Source: Cladophialophora immunda (Eukaryota > Ascomycota > Eurotiomycetes > Chaetothyriales > Herpotrichiellaceae). Taken from it: DNA of 64,000 nucleotides. Location of the stretch: the NCBI RefSeq assembly GCF_000835495.1, contig NW_015622546.1, positions 3,714,955-3,778,954 on the forward strand. The letters are read 5' to 3'. Below, one piece after another: positions 54,401-64,000 of the stretch; the first letter of the stretch is position 1, and each line of letters starts with the position of its first letter. Under the pieces are notes generated by a model. The model was not told where the DNA came from. It did not search any database and saw only the letters and a program-made list of their open reading frames with translations. Both the position numbers and the translations under genes were made by a program.

Positions 54401-55374
54401 CGTTATTAGAACAGGTGGTCGAGATCAGGAAGCGCATACTCGCGGAGGAACACCCAGATCGACTGGCCTCGATACATGCGCTAGCGACAGTATATGAAGC
54501 GAACGGACAGATCGACGAGGCATTAGCGTTACTACAACAGGTAGTCGACATTGAGAAGCGCACACTTGGGGAGGAACACCCAGATCGACTGGCCTCAATN
54601 NNNNNNNNNNNNNNNNNNNNNNNNNNNNNNNNNNNNNNNNNNNNNNNNNNNNNNNNNNNNNNNNNNNNNNNNNNNNNNNNNNNNNNNNNNNNNNNNNNNA
54701 TACATGCGCTAGCGACAGTATATGAAGCGAACGGACAGATCGACGAGGCATTAGCGTTACTACAACAGGTAGTCGACATTGAGAAGCGCACACTTGGGGA
54801 GGAACACCCAGATCGACTGGCCTCAATGCATGAGCTAGCGAGAGCATATCGAGCGAACGGACAGACCGACGAGGCACTGGCGTTAATAGAACAGGTCGTC
54901 GAGATCGAGAAGCGCACACTTGGGGAGGAACATCCAAATCGACTAACCTCAGAGTATGAGCTAGCGATAGTATATGAAGCGAACGGACAGACCGACGAGG
55001 CACTGGCGTTAATAGAACAGGTCGTCGAGATCCAGAAGCGCACACTCGCGGAGGAACATCCAAATCGACTAGGCTCAATGCATGAGCTAGCGAGAGTATA
55101 TCGAGCGAACGGACAGACCGACGAGGCACTGGCGTTAATAGAACAGGTCGTCGAGATCAGGAAGTGCATACTCGCGGAGGAACATCCAAATCGACTAGCC
55201 TCACAGCAAGTGCTGGCCACCGTGCTCTGGGATCTTGGACAGCACAATGAAGCGCTGCAGCTGATGGACTATGTCGTTGGGATACAAAGAAAAGTGCTGG
55301 ACGAGCACCATCCTGAGCGGAAGAAGAATGAAGGGTGGCTCGAGTATTTTCGGGCCGAGATGCTTAGCGATTAG
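51441..55374 (+). CDS. NLR-type protein: nucleoside phosphorylase-like, NB-ARC and TPR repeats, broken by an N-gap
   Basis: Two exons, 51441-52789 and 52854-55374, with a 64-bp intron (GTAAGT, GACTAAC branch, CCAG). Residues about 15-330 are a PNP/UDP-phosphorylase-like effector-type domain (DFEIAIICALPLERNAVEVL). From about 390 an NB-ARC NTPase follows: Walker A GIGGQGKSE, Walker B/kinase-2 WILVLDNADD, and LTSRNHE. From residue 875 come near-identical 42-residue kinesin-light-chain-like TPR units (HELAxVYxANGQxDEALALxxQVV). A 100-N run (54600-54699) interrupts them. Fungal NLRs act in non-self recognition and cell death. Flanking genes are metabolic, so no pathway is inferred. Total length is uncertain because of the gap; the given frame is coincidentally preserved across it. 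Confidence 0.9.
54214..55212 (+). repeat. Tandem 126-bp TPR-encoding units
   Basis: About eight tandem units of 126 bp (42 codons) encode the TPR region; units share blocks such as GCGAACGGACAGA and GAGGAACA. One unit (54472-54599) and the sequence right after the gap (54700-54827) are identical over 128 bp. Similarity at the DNA level, including third positions, points to recent unequal exchange or repeat homogenisation. Confidence 0.9.
54600..54699. other. Assembly gap of 100 N
   Basis: Exactly 100 Ns, the usual placeholder for a gap of unknown size, inside the TPR repeat array. The two sides are the same repeat unit, so repeat copy number is not known. Since the base before it is the end of a codon fragment (AT), the 100-N length keeps the frame only by chance. 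Confidence 0.98.
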
Positions 55375-56221
55375 GCTGGCTTGATTCTACTCTTCAGGGC
55401 ATGGCTTTTGATCTCCAGAAATCTCAGACAAGGATTTGCATTAGCAGGCTAGCATTGCCACGCATGTAATGGTCCCAGTTCAACCATACCAAGATGCGAC
55501 CATGAGACAGCATCTGATCAGGGAATCACTCAAGCGAACCTAGTGATCGGATCGGACTTTATCGTCTTCATTCGGCTCGTTTGTTTCTGTACTCTGTTTC
55601 CTTTTCTGATTCTTCCACAAAGATTTGAGCTCGCAATGAACTTGTACAGCTCGACTCGTCTGTGGAAGGAGTTACAGCGCAGATCGTCTCGCAAGTTGCA
55701 GGTCACGGTGGTGATCCATATTCTCTCATCAGAGATTCTCCAGTAGGGCGGCATTAAAGACGATCAAGGATATGCATGTATATCTGACATGCACTCGATA
55801 TACATAGAGTATATGTCTAAATAGACCCTTGGACCGTATCCAATAGGCATCCGTTCAATAAGCAATGCGGGGAAGACACCAGCAGAGTGGAACGTCGAAT
55901 CACGGAGCAGGAATTCCTGGGGACCCCGCTTACTCAGAGCAAGTGCCGTGCAGCCTTGGCGACAAATCCTTGACTCCCGCTCCCCTCCTCCTTGCCACAG
56001 TTCGGTCTGCGTGCCCATTTTGATATTCATTTGGGCCTTGCCAAGTGGACCTATTGAACAAGAGACTGACGTCGTGCAAGTGTGGACTCGCATGAGCGTC
56101 TCTAAATGCATCCAATAAGCAACTGTCAAGCAAGACCCAGCACAAGTGACACACCCTCTTAGCTGCGTATACCATATCTTACGCCTCACGCGACTCCGAT
56201 CACAAGAGACTGCCTGGAAAC
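55375..56221. other. Interval between NLR and DUF3425 genes, no gene
   Basis: 850 bp. A 141-codon minus-strand frame (56189-55764) has no resemblance to a protein family and overlaps the downstream promoter; not called. Confidence 0.5.
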
Positions 56222-58027
56222 ATGCCTGGGCAATGGGTTCTGGACGATTCCCAGAGTCTGTACTACCTCGAGAGCGAGGATGTGCCAGGGAAAGTCTCTA
56301 CCGAGCAACTACAACGGCCTCTTTCGCAGGGAGATGAGGCAGAATTTCGACATCCGGACAAATCTTCAACTACATATCAACAGCGCGTACCTATTCGACA
56401 CCAAAACAAGACGGCGCGTTGGGGATCGACCGTCACGGCTTCAGACTCGACACCGCCTTCGTTCAAGCGTCCGCGACTGTCTTCTGAGGGCGACTTGCTG
56501 CGACAGCCATTTGCGTCTGGCTCAGCTCATGACTCTTCGCTCTTGGATTGGGATCGGGATATACGGATGACAAATGACGATGCCTTCTCAACTCCCGCAT
56601 CTACCGCGACAGCCGCGACGACAAATACAACTGCAACCGGTGTTTTCGCTCCCACATTACCGCCTGTCCTGGAAATATCACGACACCACCGCGCGCGCAG
56701 TCTGGAGAGTGCGAGCACCATTAGCAACCACAGACACACCGAACGTGCCGCGCGCGCGAATCGCCACGACGAGTGCGACAAATCCCAGAAGGAGGCGCAG
56801 CAAGCCATCACGCGGGCCCTCGCGCGCCTGGATCGGGCCACGCTGTTCGACTACACCTTCGCGCACCCTCTGTCCAGCCTGAACCTGATCATGGGCTTCA
56901 ACACCAGCCTGCCGAAGTCCCGGCTGGACACGTACATTACGGCGCTGAGGCAGCTGCTTCGGTGTTCAGCGGAACGGTGTATTTTGAGGTGAGGCCGCAT
57001 GTCTGAACGCCCTCGCTACTGCAGGTAGTTCTGTACAGGCAAATGCTAACGGATCCGACAGCAACGAATTACAACGCGCTATCACTGCCGAAGGCGTGCT
57101 GTGGGTGGTCCGCGAGGCGTGGCCTGCAGCCGAAGGGTACTGGAATTTGACGGTACATTAGGCCCCAAATCAATGTCGCCATTCGCGGTGGTTGAAACGT
57201 GTGAGTATGATGCTGACAATCACGGTCCCAAAAAATAGGCTACCTTTCGAGGCTTCCTCCACGCCGAGCTCTGGCGCAACTTCCCCTGCCAGCGCTCATA
57301 CAACCAGCTACCCCCGGCATACCGTCCGACGCGGGCGCAGCTGTCGGTCCCGCACTCGCCCATGATCGACTGGATGCCGTGGCCGGACGTGCGCGACATG
57401 GCGATCATGTACCAGGACCAGATCGACGTGGACGCGCTGTTCCGGATGGCCATCCACAACGTGGTCGCGCACCGGAAGAGACGGCCGCGCGGACGGACGA
57501 AGACCCAGTCTTCCTCGCTACCCACCATGACATCTTCCTCTTCGCTCCTCAGGAAAGACGACGACGACGACGGCCGCAGCGCCACAACAACAACTCCCAT
57601 CTATCGAAACCCAGACCCCGCTGCCGCCGCCACCGAGCATGACGACGACAACGACAACGACAACGCGAACGACAAAACCTCCTTTCGCGTGTGGGACCTG
57701 GTGTGCCTGGAAAAGGCGCACGGGACGAACCCGCTGGCCGAGCCTGGGCTGGACAAGAAGCCGGTGCTGCGCTCGCCGGGCGTGCGTGCCCTGCTGCGCG
57801 CCTACGACCTCGAGTACGACGAGTTCGACACGCAGAAGCTGGACGACTGCTTCTTCGAGGCGTACCCGTGCCTGTACGCCGACACGGCCGCCTCGGCCTG
57901 GAAGGTCAAGAGCTTCCCGAGCCTGCCGCACGAGGACGTCGGGCGGCCCGTCGCCCTCACGCAGCCGGCGGTGTTCCGGCTCAAGGCGCGCATTGAGGCC
58001 ATGATCGGGGCCGAGATTGAGATATAG
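56222..58027 (+). CDS. DUF3425 family protein lacking a visible bZIP
   Basis: 548 residues in three exons: 56222-56988, 57062-57152 and 57239-58027, introns 73 and 86 bp, both with GCTAAC/GCTGAC branches. The DUF3425 region starts in exon 1 (FAHPLSSLNLIMGFNTSLPK), passes through VLWVVREAWPAAEGYWNLT in exon 2 and continues with ATFRGFLHAELWRNFP and SPMIDWMPWPDVRDMAIMYQ in exon 3. Most DUF3425 proteins are regulators with an N-terminal bZIP; here the N-terminus is disordered Ser/Thr-rich and no basic region plus leucine heptad is clear. Exon 3 carries an inserted Asp/Ser/Thr-rich loop (about residues 360-400). Probably a nuclear regulator, but this is unproven. It is convergent with a C2H2 gene 215 bp away. 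Confidence 0.82.
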
Positions 58028-58242
58028 CTAGTCGGGTCGTGAATAGATGATATACGCCACACCCGCATTTTCTTTTATTTGTGGTGGAAATATTGGGGGT
58101 GTACTCGGTATATATGTGCCTATCTAGGTTGTATGGAAATGTAAAATTACAGGAGCGAGCTATCTTGGATTATTCCTTTGCAGCGGTCAATACAGTCATA
58201 CATGTTTTTAAATCCGGTTAGAAGATTACATCGTGGCAAAAA

Positions 58243-59012
58243 TCACCCTCCAGCACAGAAATCCCGGAGCCATGTCCTGGCGTGGACGTCCACCGTGCTG
58301 TTGAACAGCTCCGTCGGCAACTCGAAGGCCTCAGGCTGCGAATCCGACCCGTGGGACTGGTACCGGTCGAGGATCGGCGAGGCGCTGCTCGCGGCCGCCA
58401 GAGGGCTGCCGTCGCTGCCAAAAAGGCGGGCGACCTCCGAGGGGTCGAGGTCGTCGATCTCGATGATGCGACCGCCACTCGACGGGATCACGCTCGGTGT
58501 CTCGAACACGGCGGTATCGTACTCGGCGAGCTCCGGGGGCACGTCGATGTCTTGTTCTGAGCTGAAGCCGGCCAACGCCGGGAGATCCATCTGCTCCGAC
58601 GCGAGCAGGCCGGTGTAATCTGTCGGATCTTGGTCGGCGTCGCGTCGCTGGGGCGTGGGTGTCGTGTTGTCTCTGCCGTCGGCGAGAGAAATGGGCTCCT
58701 GGTGGTCAGGTTCAGATGGTTCCTCGTACGGTCTTTTCGAGGAGGTGGTGGTTCGTGTTGCTGTTGGTTTCGCGTGAGACGAGATGTGTCGTAAGAGAGT
58801 ATCTCTGTTTGCACCGTCTGGTCAGTCCTTCCATCTCTACAAAATGGCCCCCGGGCGTTGGATAGGAAGGCTATGTCTTACTGCCTTGTGAATGACCTTA
58901 AGCAGAGCGGACATGTGAATGGCCGGTCAGAGTAGTGGCTTCTCTTGTGCCGGCTCAAGTGCTCGTTCCGCTTGAAGGGCTTGGAGCAGATTTGACAGCG
59001 ATAGAGCCCCAT
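58243..59012 (-). CDS. Short two-finger C2H2 zinc-finger protein
   Basis: 230 residues in two exons, 59012-58882 and 58804-58243, with a 77-bp intron (GTAAGA donor, CAAACAG acceptor). The second finger is split by the intron: CPLCLRSFTRQ joins DTLLRHISSH, giving two C2H2 fingers at about residues 5-27 and 33-56 (YRCQICSKPFKRNEHLSRHK first). This pair is the hallmark N-terminus of fungal regulators that normally continue for 500 or more residues into a fungal-specific transcription factor domain. Here the protein ends after a Ser/Pro/Asp-rich tail (ELPTELFNSTVDVHARTWL) with only 215 bp to the next gene. It may be truncated, or a stand-alone competitor-type regulator. The ATG at 59012 is chosen because it opens the first finger; an open frame extends upstream to 59246. 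Confidence 0.75.
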
Positions 59013-59382
59013 CTGGGTTGCCCTTGTGGATATCCCTGGATGTTTTTCCGGACAGTGGATCAGGTAGGCCGGTCTTTCGAGATTCGTAGATGGATTATGC
59101 GGACAGGGCTTTTGGAAGGCGTCCACATATCGATTTGATAGCCAAGTTTGTCGGACTGAGCAGGTCGGTGAGTGCGGGGTTTGCGTTTGCGGGTTGGTGG
59201 GAGGAGGGATGAGGGATGCGGGATGCGGGATCCGAAATGGAATCATCGGATGCCCTCAGATGAGAGTCACGATTAGGCCATAACTCGGCTCCGTAAACGG
59301 CGGATTCAATCCGAACATCGGCGACCTTACCGCCCAGTAAAGGAGCCAAGCCAAACATGTTCTATCGACTGTGAGATACATC
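59013..59382. other. Promoter region of the C2H2 gene
   Basis: 370 bp between the C2H2 start and the stop of the MFS gene (both minus). It has G-rich GGGATGCGGGATG repeats near 59210-59235. No gene. Confidence 0.4.
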
Positions 59383-60851
59383 TCATAGCTTCCATCTTGC
59401 GCCTCCTTGCCTCAAATTGCTGACCGCAGCCTCGAGCCTGACCCAAAACACAGCGATGGTGGCCGTTGCCAGCAGCACGCCAACCAGAATGGCAGTATTC
59501 TGATAGGGCGCTGGGCCCTTTTCACGGGTAGCACTCCGGATCAGTGCGCCAGCGACGGGTGTCCCAACCATCGTGGCCAATCCTCGCACCATGTACAGAA
59601 AGCCATTTACCGAGGCAAAGTTTTGGACTCCAAAGAGCTCTACAAGAGAGGTGGGGAACAGTGACACATATGCAGACGCGAAGATGCCATAGAGCACGGT
59701 GAAGGCGATGAACAGGTTGCGGCCCTCGGACTGGGTCGAGGAAAGGGAGGAGGGAATCCACAGGCCAAGAGCCGCAATGGCCGAGATGGCCGTCGTCAGG
59801 AACAATGCGTTGAGCCGGCCGATCCTGTCTGCTGCGTGGCCGATGGTGATCTTCCCGACAGCGTTGGCCGCATTGGACAGGGCGATGAAGTTCGAGGCCG
59901 TAGCCGACGAGTAGCCCAAGGTCCTTGCGTACGAGGCGAAGAAAAACACGGGCGTGTAGTATGCCGCAGATTGCAGAGCGGCGCCCAGCCCTTGGGCGAG
60001 GAACGTGCGTGACCGAGCAATGCGATAGTCCACCAGGGGGATTTTGAACAGCCCAACTATGCCTGACGGACGTCTCGCCTCTGCTCTGAACCGGCGAGCT
60101 GCCGCAGCTTCCCAACGCATGACAGGGGCAGCGGCACTGATGAGTACAAAGGCAACGGCGGCCGATATGCGTAGAGAGTTGCGGAACCCGGTCTTGGTGA
60201 CCAGAGCGTGCAGGATCGGGGCCCAGACGACGCCTCCGATACCAGTGCCCGAGAGAATAATACCCATGGCGAGGCCGCGACGGGCAGTGAACCATGTTGG
60301 GGCCACTGTGACGGCGGGCATATACGACAGACAAGTCCCTATACCGCAGAGAAACCCCTGGGTAAGCTGAACCTCCCACATTCGTCGGCTGAAAGAGGCC
60401 AACAGTAAGGCAAGAGAGAACACGATTCCACCGGCCCAGATGACGAAGCGTGGCGGGAATTGTTTGGTCCAGGCCGTCGTGTATGGGGCACCAATTGTCA
60501 TGAGAGAGATTGCCAGTGTGCCGATGAGGTCAATCATGGCTGGCGATGAGCCGTAGAAGGGCGATGACGGGTCGTGGGATAGCTCTTGATAGACATCCTG
60601 GTAAACACCAAAGGAGAAGCCAATCCCGCAAACTGTGAAAATGAGTGTCGTTGAGGCGACAACTATCAGGACATGTTGACTGTAGAGATGATCAGCTCTG
60701 ACTCGAGGAGTTGTGGACTGGACGTGTATGCCTACAGTTTTGAAGGTTGGACTGGTTGCTGCTGCACTTGTAGTGGTGCTGGAGGATGCTGTTGAGGGAT
60801 TTCTATTTCGAGGTTTGGATCACGCGCTGTGTCAATCTCTAGGACGGGCAT
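59383..60851 (-). CDS. MFS monocarboxylate-transporter-like (MCT/SLC16 type) permease
   Basis: About 470 residues, two exons: 60851-60736 and 60679-59383, separated by a 56-bp intron (GTAGGC...CTACAG, branch GCTGAT). Without the first exon the frame upstream of the internal ATG at 60537 lacks any start; with it, a short polar N-terminus (MPVLEIDTARDPN...) leads into helix 1 (HVLIVVASTTLIFTVCGIG) and the family block FSFGVYQDVYQE. About twelve hydrophobic segments follow, with RRGLAMGIILSGTGIGGVVW as the MCT signature and GHAADRIGRLNA as the MFS motif. Substrates are probably monocarboxylates or related acids. The next gene, 1.5 kb away and divergent, is an LDH/MDH-family enzyme, which fits a 2-oxo or 2-hydroxy acid exchange role (inferred). 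Confidence 0.85.
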
Positions 60852-62389
60852 ATTGTCTCTGTATATGGTCTCTGTAGCGTTTAGAGTGATCAGTGATGAA
60901 TTAATTAGGCTCGGTACATGTTGTGCCCTGCTGGGGTATAGGCGCCCTTTATACCTCGCTAACCCCAAATACCCCCATAAGCCTCGAGGATCTACGTAAT
61001 AATATGTAGCTGTCGACCACAAGGCGGAGGGCTAGTCAGTGAAATATGCCGACTCCGCTAGCCGGGGAGAAATTGGACACTCCGCAGAGAATATTATGTG
61101 ACTCATTGCTCCCAATACAATGGGCCAGTGAATACTTTGGTATAGATCTCTTGCAAAGGCGACGACTCATGCATTGCAGGTATACAGTGACATACGTGAA
61201 AGCTCCAATGCGACTTATTAGTTCCAAGAGATCGAGCAAGTGCATTTTGATACGTTTGTCCCATGAAGTATAGGTGCAGCACCCGTATATGTCACATCAC
61301 GGACGGGCCACACAATTCATGCTTTGCACTGAATTGACTTAGTCGTTAAGATGTGGCCGTTAGTCTTGCCTGTGCAGCCGTGGGTGGCCTCTGCCTCGAG
61401 ATACGTGGCCGTCACGACCATTGAATGGACGCGACAGGAGCAACCCTTGGGCTTGAAGGCATAGTCCAGCACTTGACGGCCTTGGTGGTCAGTTTCTTCA
61501 AAGTTGATTTTCAGACCTGAGATTGCCAACATTGAGGATATGAGCTGAAAAGGGCGTTCATAGAGATTGCAGTCGTCCACCTTCTTGTTGTCAGGCCGAA
61601 GGAATTAATCGTAATTTTATGCAGAAATCCGCTTCCTCCAACAGATGTGTCGTATACGATTTCCCGTCGGTCGGATGCTCAAAACGCGAGAGGTGCCTCA
61701 GATTAGTGCTCCATCTGTCCGCCAGTTATCGTGCTCGGTCGGCATGATCTGATGCTCGCGCCCGTTGAGCCCCGACTTGCAGGGTCGGTGTACAAGTAGC
61801 ACATCGTTGAGGGACTCTCTATTGCCTGAGAATGCAGTGGCGGCTATCGTAATAGAACACCACTTGCCCCTACAAGTAGGTGGTGGTGGTGGTGGTGGCT
61901 CGCGCGACAGCTTCCCAGGTATCATGCGCCCGGAATCGCCACGCGACATGGAAACATTGGCGACAAGGCTGCGCTGCCAAGGAGGTTCAATTTCTCTGCA
62001 GACGTGCCTCATAACCACAACAACAACCCACACAACACGACCATCACAGCATACAACCACTTGGCATTTGCAACCTCCATCCTGTATCCAGCGAGCCAAG
62101 AGCGCAATGCACGCCTTGAACAAGAGAAATTCCAGATCGACCGCCGTGGAACCCGCAGAAAGTGCACAATCCTACGGCACGTGTCCAACATGTGATGCCT
62201 CGGACGCCCCAAGACCCGCCAATGCACCAAGCCTCACGCCACCGGCAGACCACCTTTTTCCAATGCATATGTTTTTTGCAAGATCTATAAAACCGCCTGG
62301 GCCGGCCGCCTCACGCAGAGGATGACGGCACTGACACATTCTCGAAAGAAAAAAAAGACGAAAAAGCTCTAACCAAAACTAACTACAAG
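60852..62389. promoter_or_regulatory. Divergent interval before the LDH-like gene
   Basis: 1.54 kb with CCTCGG at 62198-62203 and a (GGT)n run near 61880. On the minus strand 61604-61317 is a short coding-like frame (separate entry). Otherwise no gene is supported. Confidence 0.4.
61317..61604 (-). CDS. Possible small Cys-containing protein fragment
   Basis: A minus-strand frame of about 95 codons without ATG near its start reads FLRPDNKKVDDCNLYERPF, then HQGRQVLDYAFKPKGCSCRV and THGCTGKTNGHILTT, ending IQCKA. It has five Cys and a plausible amino-acid composition, as in fungal small secreted proteins, but no signal peptide. It could be a last exon whose first exon is not found, or a relic. 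No homology recognised. Confidence 0.25.
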   Translation of the reverse strand, partial: FLRPDNKKVDDCNLYERPFQLISSMLAISGLKINFEETDHQGRQVLDYAFKPKGCSCRVHSMVVTATYLEAEATHGCTGKTNGHILTTKSIQCKA

Positions 62390-63460
62390 ATGACTGCTCG
62401 GATTGCCATTGTCGGAGCCGGAGAGGTGGGCGCCGCCACGGCGTATGCCCTCCTGCGAGGCTCCCTTTACAGCGAGCTGCTGCTGGTCGATGTGAAGCCC
62501 GAGAAGAGAGACGGCCAGGTGCGTGACCTGTCGGACGCGTGCTGCGCCGAGGACAGCACCACCCGTGTCCGGGCCGGAACGGTCAAGGAGGCCGGCGAAT
62601 GTGACATTGTGGTGATCACGGCCGGGTCGAAGAGGACAAGAGGTGAGAGAGAGGAGACCCCCTCGTTCATTGACCTTTCCACATCTGTTTACGTCCTGAG
62701 AGGATATGAGACGCTGACGCACGCAAACCCAGGCGAGACCTCGCTTCAGCTGATAGAGAGGAACACCGCCATCCTGGAGAGGATCATCGACTCGATGAGA
62801 CCATTCCGCTCGGATCTCATCCTGATTGTCGTGTCGCATCCCGTGGATGTCCTCACGACGCTCGCCCAGAAACTCTCGGGCCTACCCAAATCCCAAGTGA
62901 TAGGCTCAGGCACCTTCCTGGACACGGTTCGACTTCGGAGGATGCTAGCCGATAAATACGAGGTAGGTTCCAATCCCTCCCAACCCCCCCTCTCTCGCAG
63001 CCAAAAGCTGACCGTTCCACCATAGATCGCCCCGGGTCCAATCAACGCGTACGTGCTGGGCGAGCACGGCGACTCGCAGTTCGTGGCGTGGTCGCACGCC
63101 TCGATCGACGGGGTGCCGATCGACGAGGCCGTGCCGCCGCGGGAATTCAGCCGCGAGGCGCTGGCGGACGAGTGCAAGCGCGAGGGCCAGCGCATCGTCG
63201 ACACCAAGGGCGCGATCGCGTTCGGCATCGCCTCGGTCGTGGCGAGCATCTGCGCGGCCGTGCTCTTCGACCGGCGCGACGTCCGCCCCGTCAGCCACTT
63301 CCAGCCCGAGCTGGGCTGCTGCGTGAGCATGCCCGTCGTGCTGGGCCGGCACGGCGTCGTCAAGCCGCTCCCGCTGCCCCTGTCCGCCGAGGAGAAGGCC
63401 AAGTTGGCCGAGTCGGCGACCGTCGTCCGGGAGGCGACCCAGAAATTACTCGGTCCTTAG
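62390..63460 (+). CDS. LDH/MDH superfamily dehydrogenase with altered substrate loop
   Basis: 305 residues in three exons: 62390-62642, 62733-62962 and 63026-63460 (introns 90 and 63 bp, both with GCTGAC branches). NAD-binding GAGEVG is at residues 9-14, Asp34 ends the second strand (LLVDV), catalytic Asp148/Arg151 (GSGTFLDTVRLRR) and His175 (GEHGDSQ) are kept. In the substrate loop (AGSKRTRGETSLQL, 78-91) the LDH Gln102 position is Arg82 (as in malate dehydrogenases), and the nearly invariant Arg109 position is Ser88. The classical NPVD is SHPVD. L-lactate dehydrogenase is the nearest annotation, but the loop suggests a different 2-hydroxy acid. Cytosolic; no PTS1. A divergent MCT-like transporter precedes it. 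Confidence 0.85.
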
Positions 63461-64000
63461 GCGGGGAGGGTTTTGTCAAAACCGGTTCAATGCGTCTCGT
63501 CTCGTGGGTTGAGCGGGCTTAGAGGGGTCATGTGGGATTGAACGGCTCAGAGTGTCATGGGATGTTCGAATGGCTCAGAGGACAACGCGTGTATAGGGTA
63601 TGGATGGGCTCAAAGGGCCACACGTGTATAAGGGTATGGATGGGTTCAAAGGTCCAAAGGCTTCAAAGGGGCCAGGGTGGACGGACGGGGTAACTGGACG
63701 AAGGGTGCTCCTCGGGGGGTGTTGCGTGGCAATGTTTTCTTATCTCACACGGCGTCTTTTGCTCTCACTATTTCCCGACGTTTCCTTTCACTCCCTCCGT
63801 CGCCCAGTCCGGTGTCGAGACTACTGCTTTACGGGGTGCAACTGCTGCGTCAAGGGGGAACTTTACCAGGACCAGGACCAGGACCAGGACCAGGACTGGT
63901 CTGGATGCGGGAAGTTGGGTTTTAAAGTCACTCACTCACTCACTCACTCATCAATGGCACTCCCTGCACACCCCAGGCTCTTGGAAATGGAGTGTAGGGG
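63461..64000. repeat. Repeat-rich 3' flank of the LDH-like gene
   Basis: No gene. Degenerate tandem units of about 35 bp (GTGTATA.GGGTATGGATGGG.TCAAAGG) occur at about 63586-63655, following looser GGCTCAGAG repeats. (ACCAGG)5 is at 63865-63894, and (TCAC)n at about 63928-63950. These are simple-sequence repeats, probably useful only as markers. Confidence 0.8.

Noticed and set aside
1..64000. Secondary-metabolite backbone cluster (PKS/NRPS/terpene synthase)
   Set aside because: P450, flavoprotein, regulators and esterase are present, but no backbone synthase domain could be found on either strand.
1..64000. CRISPR arrays, rRNA, tRNA, insertion sequences
   Set aside because: No spaced direct repeats of CRISPR type, no rRNA core sequence, and no tRNA cloverleaf with TTC-arm consensus that I could support; consistent with a fungal nuclear window.

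Overview
The window is nuclear DNA of a filamentous ascomycete (Pezizomycotina). The evidence is short introns of about 47-150 bp with GTRNGT donors and CTAAC/CTGAC branch sites, Zn2Cys6 regulators with a fungal-specific domain, a HET protein, an NLR-type protein, DUF3425, and a COMPASS PHD subunit. I cannot place it to order. There is no transposon, rRNA, tRNA or PKS/NRPS backbone that I can support. Twenty-three protein genes are described. Exon boundaries were rebuilt by eye from splice signals and reading-frame continuity.

Layout. 1-6.0 kb: 3' part of a MaoC-type enoyl-CoA hydratase, a FATP-type acyl-CoA synthetase, and a CTF1/Far-like Zn2Cys6 regulator. 6.6-12.5 kb: a 2,2-dialkylglycine-decarboxylase-like PLP enzyme divergent from an amino-acid permease, then a second Zn2Cys6 regulator. 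12.8-18.6 kb: a secreted type-B carboxylesterase and a six-exon acyl-CoA oxidase. 18.7-25.4 kb: a HET protein with membrane segments, a secreted glycoprotein of DUF6454 type, and a Ser/Thr-rich single-pass membrane protein. 25.4-29.2 kb: no intact gene, only decayed coding-like blocks. 29.2-38.0 kb: a two-domain alpha/beta hydrolase, an auxin-efflux-type carrier, a GID4/Vid24-type protein, and a second alpha/beta hydrolase. 39.3-50.2 kb: an Spp1/CFP1-like PHD protein, a CYP52-like P450, an AtuA-family protein, and a phenol 2-monooxygenase-type flavoprotein. 51.4-55.4 kb: an NLR (nucleoside phosphorylase, NB-ARC, TPR) broken by a 100-N assembly gap. 56.2-63.5 kb: a DUF3425 protein, a short C2H2 protein, an MCT-like transporter and an LDH/MDH-family enzyme.

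How the genes may work together. The first 19 kb reads as a catabolic neighbourhood: outside ester hydrolysis, CoA activation, peroxisomal oxidation and hydration. Four products end in PTS1-like tripeptides (MKL, VKL, AHL, AKI). A regulator of the type that binds CCTCGG lies among them, and that hexamer occurs in several of the promoters. The decarboxylase/permease pair plus a regulator looks like a nitrogen-controlled amino-acid uptake and breakdown module. The MCT-like carrier and LDH-like enzyme at the right end may form a 2-oxo/2-hydroxy acid pair. These links are inferences from position and family.
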